This document shows, in pieces, positions 46,401 to 54,200 of a stretch of 64,000 nucleotides of DNA. A program made the translations under genes and the position numbers. Positions within the stretch are counted from its first letter, which is position 1, and every line of letters starts with the position of its first letter. Source of the DNA: Cladopsammia gracilis. Taxonomy: Eukaryota; Cnidaria; Anthozoa; Scleractinia; Dendrophylliidae. Location: the NCBI GenBank assembly GCA_022457155.1, contig JAJGOT010000240.1:827001-891000 (forward strand). Direction: 5' to 3'. The notes beneath the pieces were generated by a model. The model was not told where the DNA came from. It did not search any database and saw only the letters and a program-made list of their open reading frames with translations.

Positions 46401-46680
46401 TCGGGATTACGAGATTGAGGGGAGATTTTGGTCGGGATGTCGGGATTGAAGAATCCTATTGGACCCTCAACTTAGTTTGTCGTGTGAAGGCGCCAGTGTC
46501 CATTATGCATTATGTACAGGAGAGGTTCGACTATGTTAACATATTAATGCCTTAATCTCAAAGTTTATCACTGAAGTGATCTTGTTGAGGAATCTGATAA
46601 TGGTCTTTGTTTTATGAACTCGAGATAACACACTCATTTCAAACTTACCGATTAAATACCACTCTGTATTTGGACTCCAT
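16441..46680 (-). CDS. HAUS6: HAUS augmin-like complex subunit 6 (spliced, exon set partial)
   Basis: Augmin recruits gamma-tubulin to spindle microtubules to branch new ones; HAUS6 is a core subunit. Exons read on minus: 46649-46680 (start, MESKYRVVFN), 43580-43675, 42783-42864, 36180-36237, 35965-36036, 31164-31219, 24968-25068, 24791-24851, 22903-22956, 22565-22639, 21029-21072, 20120-20165, 19410-19534, 18778-18837, 18273-18359, 17806-17918, 17077-17188, 16441-16493. Key residues: DMFALPNKKAMEVVMHFLF, RDCWPVRDKVLEQQFRKVCF, RLPRIVQSLFHSPGG, TTKEFRSLVKKKRDLERQV, VRDLWAGIAEFY and VPDMLLRDCEREIK, which track the human protein's MFDKLN, CWPPFD, VVGSLFLSPGG, VRSLW and IPRLLLDKIE segments in order. 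Splice phases join for most pairs. An exon between the first two, one between 35965 and 31219, one near 20000 and the 3' end are unresolved. Confidence 0.85.
16661..16943. mobile_element. MITE, 283 bp, in a HAUS6 intron
   Basis: Ends GAGCAGTTTTTCAATCGAGT and the reverse complement of GACACGCAATTGAAAACTGC form inverted repeats. The interior has several CCAATCA words, paired across the centre. A related fragment (GAGCAGTTTTCAATT) starts at 25096. Confidence 0.7.
20488..20512. repeat. (TATC)n microsatellite
   Basis: About six TATC units in tandem in an intron. A (TTTA)n run of about eight units lies at 21523-21553 and another near 39337-39365. Confidence 0.9.
21638..22110. repeat. Minisatellite, 21 copies of a 22-23 bp unit
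   Basis: The unit is AAGCATCTGAAGACCTGG followed by CCTCC, with point variants (GACCTCC, GGTCTCC, a shortened GAAACCTGG copy). It lies in a HAUS6 intron between the exons at 21029 and 22565. The long minus-strand ORFs across it exist because the unit has no stop; it is not a gene. Confidence 0.92.
22787..22925 (-). repeat. Tandem triplication of a HAUS6 exon end with its 5' splice site
   Basis: A 44-50 bp unit (ATAACATATAAGTGTGTATA then CCTGAGGGGCTTGTACAGTG) occurs three times. On the minus strand each copy contains the last coding bases TGTACAAGCCCCTCAG and the donor GTATAC. The copy at 22881-22925 overlaps the exon encoding VRDLWAGIAEFYTVQAPQ. Confidence 0.9.
23053..24436. mobile_element. 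1.4-kb inverted-repeat element with GGGGTGA minisatellite ends
   Basis: The left end AGGTCTATTATAGGGGTGAG and the right end (reverse complement AGGGCTATTACGGGGGTGAG) are inverted repeats. Both continue into short GGGGTGA arrays. The interior is AT-rich, with no transposase seen. It lies in a HAUS6 intron. Confidence 0.65.
25185..27025. mobile_element. Composite inverted-repeat element with internal triplication and nested MITE
   Basis: Around 25190-25262 (CTTGTTTTAACTTAAGAGTG, then GTTTTAAATTGAGTGTCATA) pairs with 26945-27025 over about 75 bp. Inside are three tandem copies of a unit of about 180 bp (25363-25910), each with GAACGTCCTAAGTATG and TTTAAAAG(T/C)ACAGTTTT. After them comes a separate MITE, 26069-26797, with inverted ends AAGGTTACAGTGTACCTT. 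No ORF of note. Confidence 0.7.
26069..26797. mobile_element. Nested MITE, about 730 bp
   Basis: Ends TTTAAGGTTACAGTGTACCT and its near-perfect reverse complement AGGTACACTGTAACCTTAAA. Interior AT-rich with T runs. It lies inside the composite element at 25185-27025. Confidence 0.75.
27141..27367 (+). mobile_element. Short element carrying a 12-bp minisatellite, flanked by a 12-bp duplication
   Basis: It begins GCACAAAATAAATGATTCTT, carries about ten GGGCTATCCCAT-type units, and ends ACTTGTAAAGATAAACAGTA. TGAATATGAAAC occurs immediately before (27129-27140) and after (27368-27379), as expected of a target-site duplication. The length of the duplication and the A-rich end suggest retroposition. 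A second copy is at 28101-28290. Confidence 0.7.
27368..28100. other. GC-richer sequence between the two minisatellite element copies
   Basis: Includes an 18-base G run at 27773-27790 and a GC-rich stretch at 27600-28080 that differs in composition from the surrounding intron. Short ORFs on both strands have no recognisable product. It may be an unclassified repeat or retroposed RNA. Confidence 0.4.
28101..28290 (+). mobile_element. Second copy of the 12-bp-minisatellite element
   Basis: Nearly identical to 27141-27367 but with three fewer 12-bp units. No matching target duplication is visible. An inverse-oriented run of the same GGGTAGCCCATA-type unit lies at 30424-30468. Confidence 0.7.
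28291..29718. other. Intronic sequence with hairpins, no gene seen
   Basis: At 29124-29160 is a perfect hairpin whose arms are CCTTATTAGTATTCTT and its complement; a degenerate relative follows at about 29188-29220. Near 28830 there is a tRNA B-box-like GGTTCAAATC without a convincing tRNA fold. Otherwise nothing recognised. Confidence 0.5.
29719..30290 (-). pseudogene. LINE (jockey/CR1-like) reverse transcriptase C-terminal relic
   Basis: Minus-strand frames read YLGVLIDSNLTW, then after a frameshift DIDYISSKISKGVGIIARL and RHLVPTTTLMSIYQSLIQPY, then GLSVWG and LLLQKRALR. This is the conserved tail after the catalytic core of non-LTR retrotransposon polymerases. In-frame stops and at least one frameshift show it is dead. 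The catalytic YADD region is missing. It lies in a HAUS6 intron on the gene's own strand. Confidence 0.85.
30291..33580. other. HAUS6 intron sequence
   Basis: Apart from the exon at 31164-31219 and a 24-base C run at 32682-32705 I see no gene. A minus-strand stretch near 32000-32040 resembles an exon but its phase does not fit. The short minisatellite run at 30424-30468 is noted elsewhere. Confidence 0.45.
33781..34198. repeat. Three tandem copies of a 139-bp unit
   Basis: Copies begin AGTAAGGAGAAGATA at 33781, 33920 and 34059, differing at a few positions. Each contains GGCAAGGCAGAAGATC and TCTCGGACAAGCAAGACTTA. A 16-base G run (33765-33780) abuts the first copy. A short charged plus-strand ORF (33581-33764) precedes it. 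Confidence 0.9.
34845..35224. mobile_element. MITE-like element, 380 bp
   Basis: Ends CAGGGTTCAAAATA and TATTTTGAACCCTG are perfect 14-bp inverted repeats. No ORF. In a HAUS6 intron. Confidence 0.6.
36456..36551 (-). CDS. HAUS6: Candidate 96-bp symmetric cassette exon of HAUS6
   Basis: After GGGACTTCAG the minus strand reads 32 open codons (EHANLMVPVKMQKVRPEIAI ... KKLFGE) and ends at a strong donor, GAG/GTAAGTATAG. It lies between HAUS6 exons 42783-42864 and 36180-36237, whose junction is phase 0, and its length is a multiple of three with phase 0 on both sides. The human protein has no equivalent segment here. It may be an optional exon or a chance match. Confidence 0.4.
36552..38229. other. 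HAUS6 intron sequence, nothing recognised
   Basis: Short ORFs on both strands have no familiar product. Sequence is moderately AT-rich without evident tandem repeats. Confidence 0.4.
38230..40190 (+). pseudogene. Decayed member of a repetitive cnidarian gene family
   Basis: Plus-strand frames read in order DVNAWKSH, NQDKARLDIL, DDTSVIQDWA, IPRKYRESQTDRFGKRGIPW, YYWQDNTGCYY, NSGNKIETSDEMKEAIMSSG, a damaged zinc-finger-like LFSYPEERCMKCYQLYSNLQ, then MGWALRSSQIRITRFNARQK, SDEFLTSQQITSFFSRLS, HPIVFDCCNICDL and HFDIDVSEITV. Stops and frameshifts interrupt it (for example a TAA after DIL and a shift near 40040). I recall intact versions of this order repeatedly in cnidarian genomes, where they appear transposon-associated, but know no established function. 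It lies in a HAUS6 intron, antisense. Confidence 0.6.
40776..40905. mobile_element. Short palindromic MITE, 130 bp
   Basis: Ends GGCGCCAGTTGCATAGAACT and the reverse complement of TTTTATGCAACTGGCCCC pair over about 35 bp, with ACGTCGGA-type words inside. Confidence 0.7.
40906..42782. other. HAUS6 intron sequence, nothing recognised
   Basis: No coding signal or clear repeat was seen on either strand. Confidence 0.4.
44251..46494. mobile_element. MITE interrupted by a later transposon
   Basis: The left end GGTGCCTTCACATGACAAAC (about 44252) pairs with the right end GTTTGTCGTGTGAAGGCGCC (ending 46494). The original element is split at AACTTA by the insertion at 44641-46468. Its interior repeats GTTTGCCAACT and CAACTTGAGTTTGCCA; similar words also precede it at 44110-44210. 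Confidence 0.7.
44641..46468. mobile_element. 1.83-kb DNA transposon with AACTTA target duplication and decayed ORFs
   Basis: Ends GAGGGTCCCCAATTGG and CCTATTGGACCCTC are inverted. AACTTA flanks both sides (44635-44640 and 46469-46474). Both subterminal regions are rich in CGGGATT and GGGATC in one orientation. Plus-strand coding-like pieces lie inside: 44979-45267 (RERYNLNLTVVFRNAHLYRM), ending at a GTAAGT; 45427-45710 (QGQRVYRSNLKCVTACVSVG); and 45711-45911, with an acidic SSNEDFEEDEEADNDVGE tail. The last two need a frame change near 45705. I recognise no transposase motif, so the family is unknown. Confidence 0.75.
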
Positions 46681-46966
46681 TTCCGCAGGGTTAAAATCCA
46701 ACAGCAAAAGGTTTGTAAAAGTTATCTCCCTCAAGTCCAGATGGTTCGGCATTATACCTACAGGTCTTGTCATACCCGAGTCGTTCATGGCGTTTAAATC
46801 AAGAACATCAGGAACAAACAGAAAAATGCGAAGTAGAGTTCAGAAATACATAATTGTGAAGTCCCGTATTCGCGCCACAAAATGAAGTTCATTACTTAGA
46901 CACCAGTTCACCTTGGAAGCAAAAACACAAAAAAGCCTGGGAACAAGTCATCCTACAAAAATCAAA
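46681..46966. promoter_or_regulatory. Putative bidirectional promoter between HAUS6 and SDHAF4
   Basis: The start codon of HAUS6 exon 1 (46680, minus) and that of SDHAF4 (46967, plus) are head-to-head with 286 bp between. No TATA box is obvious. A shared promoter is inferred from spacing only. Confidence 0.5.
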
Positions 46967-47317
46967 ATGGCGGCTTTGCTGTATAATCGTATCGGCCCAT
47001 TTATACGAATATTTGTCAGAAATACGAGCTATAAAAGCTTCCTTTTTGATAAGACATCACCCAAAAGACTTCTGGCTTCAAAATTGTCTCGTCATTACAG
47101 CGAAGGTGGGATTGGAAAAGATACTAACAAAGTAACCGACTGTCAAGAAGAGGGACAGAAAAACATTGGCGACGGCGAGAATGAAGAGCCTAATGATCCT
47201 TACACTCCGTTTCCAGATGATGTGAACCCTGTTACAGGAGAAAAAGGCGGACCAAGAGGACCAGAACCAACGAGATATGGAGACTGGGAAAGAAAAGGAA
47301 GATGTATAGACTTTTAA
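46967..47317 (+). CDS. SDHAF4: Succinate dehydrogenase assembly factor 4, mitochondrial
   Basis: The single-exon ORF of 116 residues starts at the ATG in TCAAAATGGCG. The first ~45 residues are basic and hydroxylated with almost no acids ([20 protein letters not shown]), as expected for a mitochondrial targeting sequence. A variable acidic linker follows, then the hallmark C-terminus: [20 protein letters not shown] and [15 protein letters not shown], which is the near-invariant signature of this family. The protein binds flavinated SDHA in the mitochondrial matrix, limits its autoxidation and helps it join SDHB in complex II. Length matches the usual 105-120 residues. Apparent lack of introns in the coding part is unremarkable for so short a gene. 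Confidence 0.95.
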   Translation: MAALLYNRIGPFIRIFVRNTSYKSFLFDKTSPKRLLASKLSRHYSEGGIGKDTNKVTDCQEEGQKNIGDGENEEPNDPYTPFPDDVNPVTGEKGGPRGPEPTRYGDWERKGRCIDF

Positions 47318-50300
47318 AAGAACTCGTTCATTGTTGAGCACAATCATACGGTATAATACTACTAACTAGATGATGAATCTGGAAATTCGTGAATCCTTAC
47401 AGCTCAAACGGAAGTTCACTGATGACTTTGAGAAACGGTATTCTGAAAAAGAAAGCTATAACGGAACGTAGGCAGTAAAATGCTATAGTTTTTTTTTTAA
47501 TTGTTTGCATGGAAGCGACCTTTTATTGAAAGGAATATTGGTTCAGCAGTGACTAAAGCAATTGAGCTTGTTCACATGATAGATTGTTTAACTGCCCTTG
47601 TATTACCGGTGTTCACAATAGGTGTGATTACTCAGGGCACTTTGACCGTTGTAAGTGACCCTTTCACCACGGGAAACTGCATTTAGTGAGCCATGCACCT
47701 CGCCACCAGGGAGTTTCGTCACCAAGAGAAAAGTCACCTCACCACCACCTCACTAGATTGCTTTAACACTGAACAAATGAAGAATCGAGTCATGTCCTTA
47801 TAAACTAAAACTTAACTATCCTACATACTATCAGACCGTGCTGTTGACAGTGCGTCGTATGACATAACATATGATTCAGTTAGTGTGGTTTTCCTTTTCT
47901 TTTTTATAGTAAGTTGTGAGAAACGTTACTTAGTAGTGTAACAGTTCTTTACAAGTGACGAAAAAACCGTCAGAGTAAACATGTGTCAAAATCACAATGC
48001 GCGCACAGTAACATGATAAAGTATATGGTAACAAAAACGTAGAGAGGAGGGTTCATAATTTATGTAGAGCTAATTTATGTGGGGCTATGTCGATTTTTAG
48101 GGGGGGGGGGAGCTATCAAAAATTTCTCCTGATGTGAAAGAAGGTGTAAGGGGGGGGGGGCATAAAAAAAGATTCAGCAAAAACTGCCACCATCAGTTTA
48201 CAGGTACTCATATATTTACCTGGAGGATCTGTAAATGAAGTTTAAGTATAGCTGGAGAGCTGGAGCTTATAAATAGCAGTCCCTATACTGAACCAAAGTG
48301 TGATGCACCACAGGATGATCTACCATGGGATATGCCATTTACCATGGTGTGTGTAACTGCACCTGATGTTTTGGGTATCCCTGCATTTTGGGAACCCCCA
48401 TCCCTAAATCCCTAGTGGTATGGGTATCCCCACATATCAAAATGATTTTTGAACACCAGCAGAGTTGATACCCATGCAGGAGCACCCCAGGTTGATTGTG
48501 GGCTATTTGGGTGTCCATCTATTATTATCAACCAGGGTTGTCAAAAGTAGCTGACTGCCAGCGAAAATCACCACCTTTGTTATCTCGGCCGGCTACTCAG
48601 CTGGGCTGTTCTTTATATAATTAGAAGAGATGGTCTTTTCCCCAACCTCAGCCGCCTACTCCAACAACACAGTCGGCTACTTCAAAACTTTATGACAACC
48701 CTGATCAACTACAAATTCTAATTATTTTTTAAAACTTCATTGTGTGACAGTGTCACTTTGCATGTTCTTGAAGAGGATGTTATGTTTTTTTTTAGGTTTT
48801 CAGGTATTTTCGTGTATTTTTCCGAGTCAGTTTACAGAACTTTGGTTTTATTTTATCATTCTCATAGCATGACTTCTTATGCGATGTTGCAGACACGAGC
48901 AGATTGGTTTACATTGACTGTCTTGAAAGTAACAAATTCTGTTGTTTTGGTTTAATAGCATTGTATGGGAGGTTAAATCACATAATGGTTGGGATCATTA
49001 CTCATCTTTTAGATATGCATAGGATTGGCTCTCGTGTGTAATATACTAGTTGTAATTCACGCAGTTGGGCATTGATAAATCACTTTTAGCAGGATGTGAT
49101 GTAATCGCCTTGTACTCATGACTCATTTTCTGTCACATTAGCAAATGTGTTTATCTGCATACAAAGTAGCTTTGAGTTAGCGTGGAGCTCAGCTCCCGGG
49201 CAGAGGAGCTAAACCTATGGAAAGTTCGCATAATGTAACTCATTCCCATCTTTTTGTTTTCCTTATTTTTCAATACATTTTTTAACTCATTTGTTAGATT
49301 TGTTTTGTGCTTAGTTTTGTTGGTTGACCTGTGCCTTGCATGCAGTAAAATTTAATTGGTTTCCAGTCTTTCAATAAAATCCTTTGAGTAAAACTATTTC
49401 CTCCCAAAAACTTACTAAAAACCCCCGTAATTCTGATTCAATTTGTAATTTCGGTATATGCTTTCTTTTAGTTTTAAACTTTGCAACTGTAATATATGTA
49501 TTTGTTTTGTCAATAAACTTTAAGTCTTCTAAAAAAAAAAAATATTGAAAAAAAATATTGAAAAAAAAAAAACCCATAACATTTTTTAAAGCGAGAACGT
49601 TTGGAAAATGGCATTCAGGTGAATCCGTTACTCTTTACTTCCTTGTGCCCCTGTAGTCATGCTAGCCATTCATACTTCTAATTTTGCATACAGTGTGGTG
49701 GCTACTTTAGCATCCTTTTTCTTATTGTAAGGCTCCCTTCCCTAAAATCAGTACAACCACAAGGATATACCTTCTCAAAGTCCATTTTGTTTGAGTTTCC
49801 AGAAAGTCTACCACAAAGAGGGAGGATTTTCTGAGTTATGGGAGGATACAGCATCTTCAGCTTTTGGAGGCATTTAATGGTCCAGACTAGAATTACCAGG
49901 GGAGCAATCGCCGACGGGCCAATTCTCACCAGATCTAATCATAGGCCAAGCATTTTTCACTGGGATCACAGTGAATATATTACAATTCCCACAGTACTTG
50001 TAATACACGGCTGCTTGGAGATGACATTTGCCTTGTTATCTCACTCATTCCCTTAAAGAGAAATGACATGTCTGTGCACCCATGTATCATCAAAATGGAA
50101 TTATTTGTGTGGTACTGGAACAGTGCTATTTGAACCTGTACCCATTAAAGCACAATGGACAGGTGTTCAACTGAAGTAGTACATTCATTCCCAAACAGAA
50201 TGAATGCAGAAACTATTTTATTGATTAATGATAGCAGAAATAAGTGACATGATACAATAATCTAAAAAATACATCATGTTTGGCAATTATTTGGTAATAA

Positions 50301-51293
50301 CAAAGGGTTTTAGGGCTCCAAGGCTTTGTCCCCCTCCCCCCCCCCCCCCAAAAAAAAAAAAATAAAATAAAATAAAATAATAATAATAATAATAATCGAA
50401 TAAAAAATATGGGGTCCAGGGCTTCTTCAGGGCTCCAAAGAAAAACAATCACAGCTCCAGCAAATAGGGACCTTCAGATCGGTGTAGGGGAATGTGTACG
50501 ACTCTCAAAGCAGGGTTAGTGTCATCTTTGAATTCAATTTCCTAGCTCGTCTCATTTATTTACTTACGCTTAACTAAAACATTAACTTGAAATTGACACT
50601 GAAAATAAACTGATAACCTTACTTAACTACAACTCTCTGTAAATCCTAGTTACATTTGAACAAATGTGCCCTACGTTCAATTACTAACATTTATTAATAA
50701 GGACAAAAAAAAGAACCTGCTATAACAGCCAGTCCAATCTTTCACAGATAAAAATAATCTACAACTACAACTAGTTTCGTTTTTTCAAAAGCTTCCAACA
50801 GTTCAGAACGTAAGCTCGTGCTAAAAGTTGTGGTTAAACAACATTCAGCCAAAAAGGATTGTTGGTTCAACATCGTCCAACATGGTGGGTTAAACAGTCC
50901 AACATTGTTGAACCAAGAAATAAAGGCCAGCAAATGTTGGACCGTTTAGCCCAGGCTCCATTTTCTTTTAAGAATAAAAATAACAAATGAACAAGTGAAT
51001 GATTTACTTGTAAGCCAAAAATAATGAATACAACATTAAAATCTCGCACCTACATAAAATCTATTGTGATAAGAGTGATTTCACAAAACCTGCAAAACAA
51101 AAATTGAACAGTCATTGTCTAAAAATCAAAAGTACACAAAGGAATCGGTGTCTAATAGTGCCTATTACACAGGTTATGTGAAACCACTATTGGCAACAAA
51201 GAACGCCTAACACTAAAGAAAATTAAAGGTATCTAGTTGCAAAATTTTAGTTTAGAAAAGATGAATTAATGAGATGAAATGTCCCCAGCCATT
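47318..51293. other. Intergenic region between SDHAF4 and DAZAP1 3' ends
   Basis: The genes converge here. It contains two 11-base G runs (48100-48110, 48150-48160), a MITE at 48533-48703 (CAGGGTTGTCA ends), and a 14-base C run at 50336-50349. DAZAP1 3' UTR probably occupies the right part; AATAAA signals on minus occur near 50692 and 50217. No additional gene recognised. Confidence 0.45.
48533..48703. mobile_element. Small MITE, 171 bp
   Basis: Begins CAGGGTTGTCAAAAGTAGC and ends with the reverse complement of CAGGGTTGTCATAAAG; GTAGCxGACTG blocks are also paired across the centre. Confidence 0.6.
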
Positions 51294-54200
51294 TCAGCGT
51301 CCATAAGGGTGAAATCCACGAGAAACATTGGCTCCTCTACCAAAGGACTCTCCTCCTCCTCCTCCTCCATATGGGGCTGCTCCTGTTCCATAACCTGCTT
51401 GATCAGCACCAGTATAACTACCATAGCTGCTTGTGTCTGTAGAGAAAGATGTTCTGGCTGGACCATAACTAGACTCTTGCTGTTGATAGCTTCCAAGACC
51501 TGTAACACAACACACAACACTTCAGCCACATCACACAAAGTATACATTTTCCCTTAAAGTGGTGTCAAATTATCAAAGAAACAGAAAAATTGTCTATTCA
51601 TTCAGACTTTCACTCATGTTCAGTCTATATTAGTTAGTAAGCAGAATTATGGTCAAATTCTATTGAGCAGTCAGTTGAAAAAGTCCCACAATATTCTCCT
51701 TGTATTAACTGTAAACCTGACCTCTATTAAGTGGCTTGCTAGAGTTTTACCAAAAGCACACACACTAACAAAATAAAGCCTATTTTTTTTTTTTTGCCTT
51801 GAGATTTACCACAAGATTTACCAGTAAGGATACCAACAAATTTATGCTTATTTATTAGTCTACACTTCTTGGTAGAGGCCATTGCTATGGCAACAGAGCA
51901 TCTAAATAATGGCAAATATAGTGCAAGAATTTTGGTGAATTTTTTTAAAACTTGGCCATGTTGCAAAAATGGCAAAGGCTAGCTTGCTTACAGCCCTTCT
52001 CTTATTCTTCTTGAGGGGAGGGGGCGGCTGTACACAGGCTAGATTAAGGCCAACGTTTGGAAGGAAAATAACATAGGGTCATTCAGACGGTTTTCCCAAT
52101 ACATACTATATTATGCAATGTTGTATATTAAACTATTTAACTGCTCCAATAAACAGAGAAATCACAGAGAAGCTATGCATCTTAACTGCCAACAGGTCTG
52201 TACTCCTCAACAAGAGATCTGGGTTGATTACAAAATGCCGGCATGAAAATAAATTCTATTGCAGCCAATCAGAACCAGGTTTAAATTTTATTTCTACCAC
52301 CACCAATGGCACAGTCTGATAATCACTTAGTGTGTGAAACTTGAGTAACTGTCTCAAGGAATTTTCCATCTAAAACTGTAACTGCTCCAATATATTTTTT
52401 CTAAAAAGAATAAGTGAAAGGAAACGCTAGTATCTTGAAATTTGCAAAGAGAAAACCTGCAGTTAACTTTGCGTTTATGGCTTCGCAGACGTCATAAATA
52501 TCAGAAAAACATACATATTACATCAGCGGGAAAATTACTAAAGCTCACATCATCAGTGTGTGCGTGGCTATAAAACTATAGGGAGAAGTCACCTATCACC
52601 TGGTACCATCAAGTTGGTTTTATTGTCTTCCACTATATTAAACGGTCAGTTGGTTGCCAAAAAAAAAAAACATGACTATGCACTAAATTGTGAATGGTCT
52701 GCTGGTAAACAAATTCTGTAATATTTTTTTCTTATTTCACAAAGACAGGTATAAAACACTTTGCAGTCAATCCGTCTTGTGACATTCAAAGTCTCCTTTC
52801 CCAGACTTCCTTCAAGGCCAGTCAAACTTGTATTAAGTGGTCAGTTAGCCATTCCTAAAGGGTGACTGCTTTATACAGGTTTGACTGCAATTCCACCAGT
52901 TTACCATAAGCCGAGTAGTCAGCGGCTGCTGGGGTGTCCAAGCGAGGCTGGGTTCCAGGAGCAGCTGCTGGCATTCCAGCTTGAGATGCTGCTGGCATCT
53001 GACCATAGTCAGCATATCCACCTGAAGTCACAGCTGCCATAGAAGCAGCAGAATTAGGTGCAGCTCCATAAACTGGGCCAAAAGCTAAAACCATACACAA
53101 AAAAAAAATAAATAAATATTACTTAGTTCACTACCATCTTCAGACCCAGTGTTCCAATTAAGGTGGTTACAGTGGGTTTCACATAACTTTTGATGGACAG
53201 GTTGTGAAGTTTCTTGGCAAATTTGGAACTATGCCACAAACTGAACAATTATGTTGTCAATGACCAAATCAATTTGAGAACTTTGAAATGTATTAAGGAG
53301 TCAGTTGGCCATTCTTCAAGGGTGACTGCTTGATACAGGTTTGACTGCAACTTCACAATTAATTTTGTTTGATTTTTACAGAAATTTCCAGACTTCACAG
53401 TGTTCGACACTAAGGCTTGCATGCTTGCCCACTTGCCTGGGGCAAGTAAAATGATGCGTTGGGTAAGTGTGTAAGCTGCAATGGTTGCCCGTTTAGGCAA
53501 GTGGTTTTAAGATAATACTCGAGTTGCAGGCACAGTCAACGCATTTGGATGCTCCATCCTCCGGGTAAGTATCAAATCCAATAAAATCTGCAGCAAAACC
53601 TTGAACTATTTGAAAATATAAGTGAGGTGAACATAGGAGAAATGAATAAAAAACAAGTATGGTATCCTTACGCAAATACATCAAGCGTTATTTCCTTTTC
53701 TGCCATGTTTTTCTTCACGACAAGTATTCATGGGTAAGTTCATGCCCAGTTGCTATTCCCAAACAAACATGGCGGCCTGATGTGCAAGATACGATCAGGA
53801 GTCTATTTCGTTTTTTTTTTCACGTGAAAGTCACCGTGCACAGTCAGTGACAGAGAGGAAGTCTAAACAGCGCAAGAATTGAATCCTACAGAGCCAGGAG
53901 ACAATAGAAATGCTGAACCAGAAGTCTCCATAGGGAAAAGCAAATGAGATCGAAAATACCAAACATCATGGGAGCGTGACTTTTCTGACTGTGTTAATTA
54001 TAACAAAATAAAGTTGAAATTTTTTGCAATGTTGTTACGAGTAGGCAGGCAATGGAACCGTAGCCTATGATCAGGCTCTCTTAATTGGGATTCACGCTAG
54101 TAAGCGTTAAGCTGTGAAGCATGAGTTTTGGGCAACCAAAAAATACACTGGGCAAATAAAAATAGAGATATGGTTGCCCAAAGGGCAAGTTAGCAGGAAA

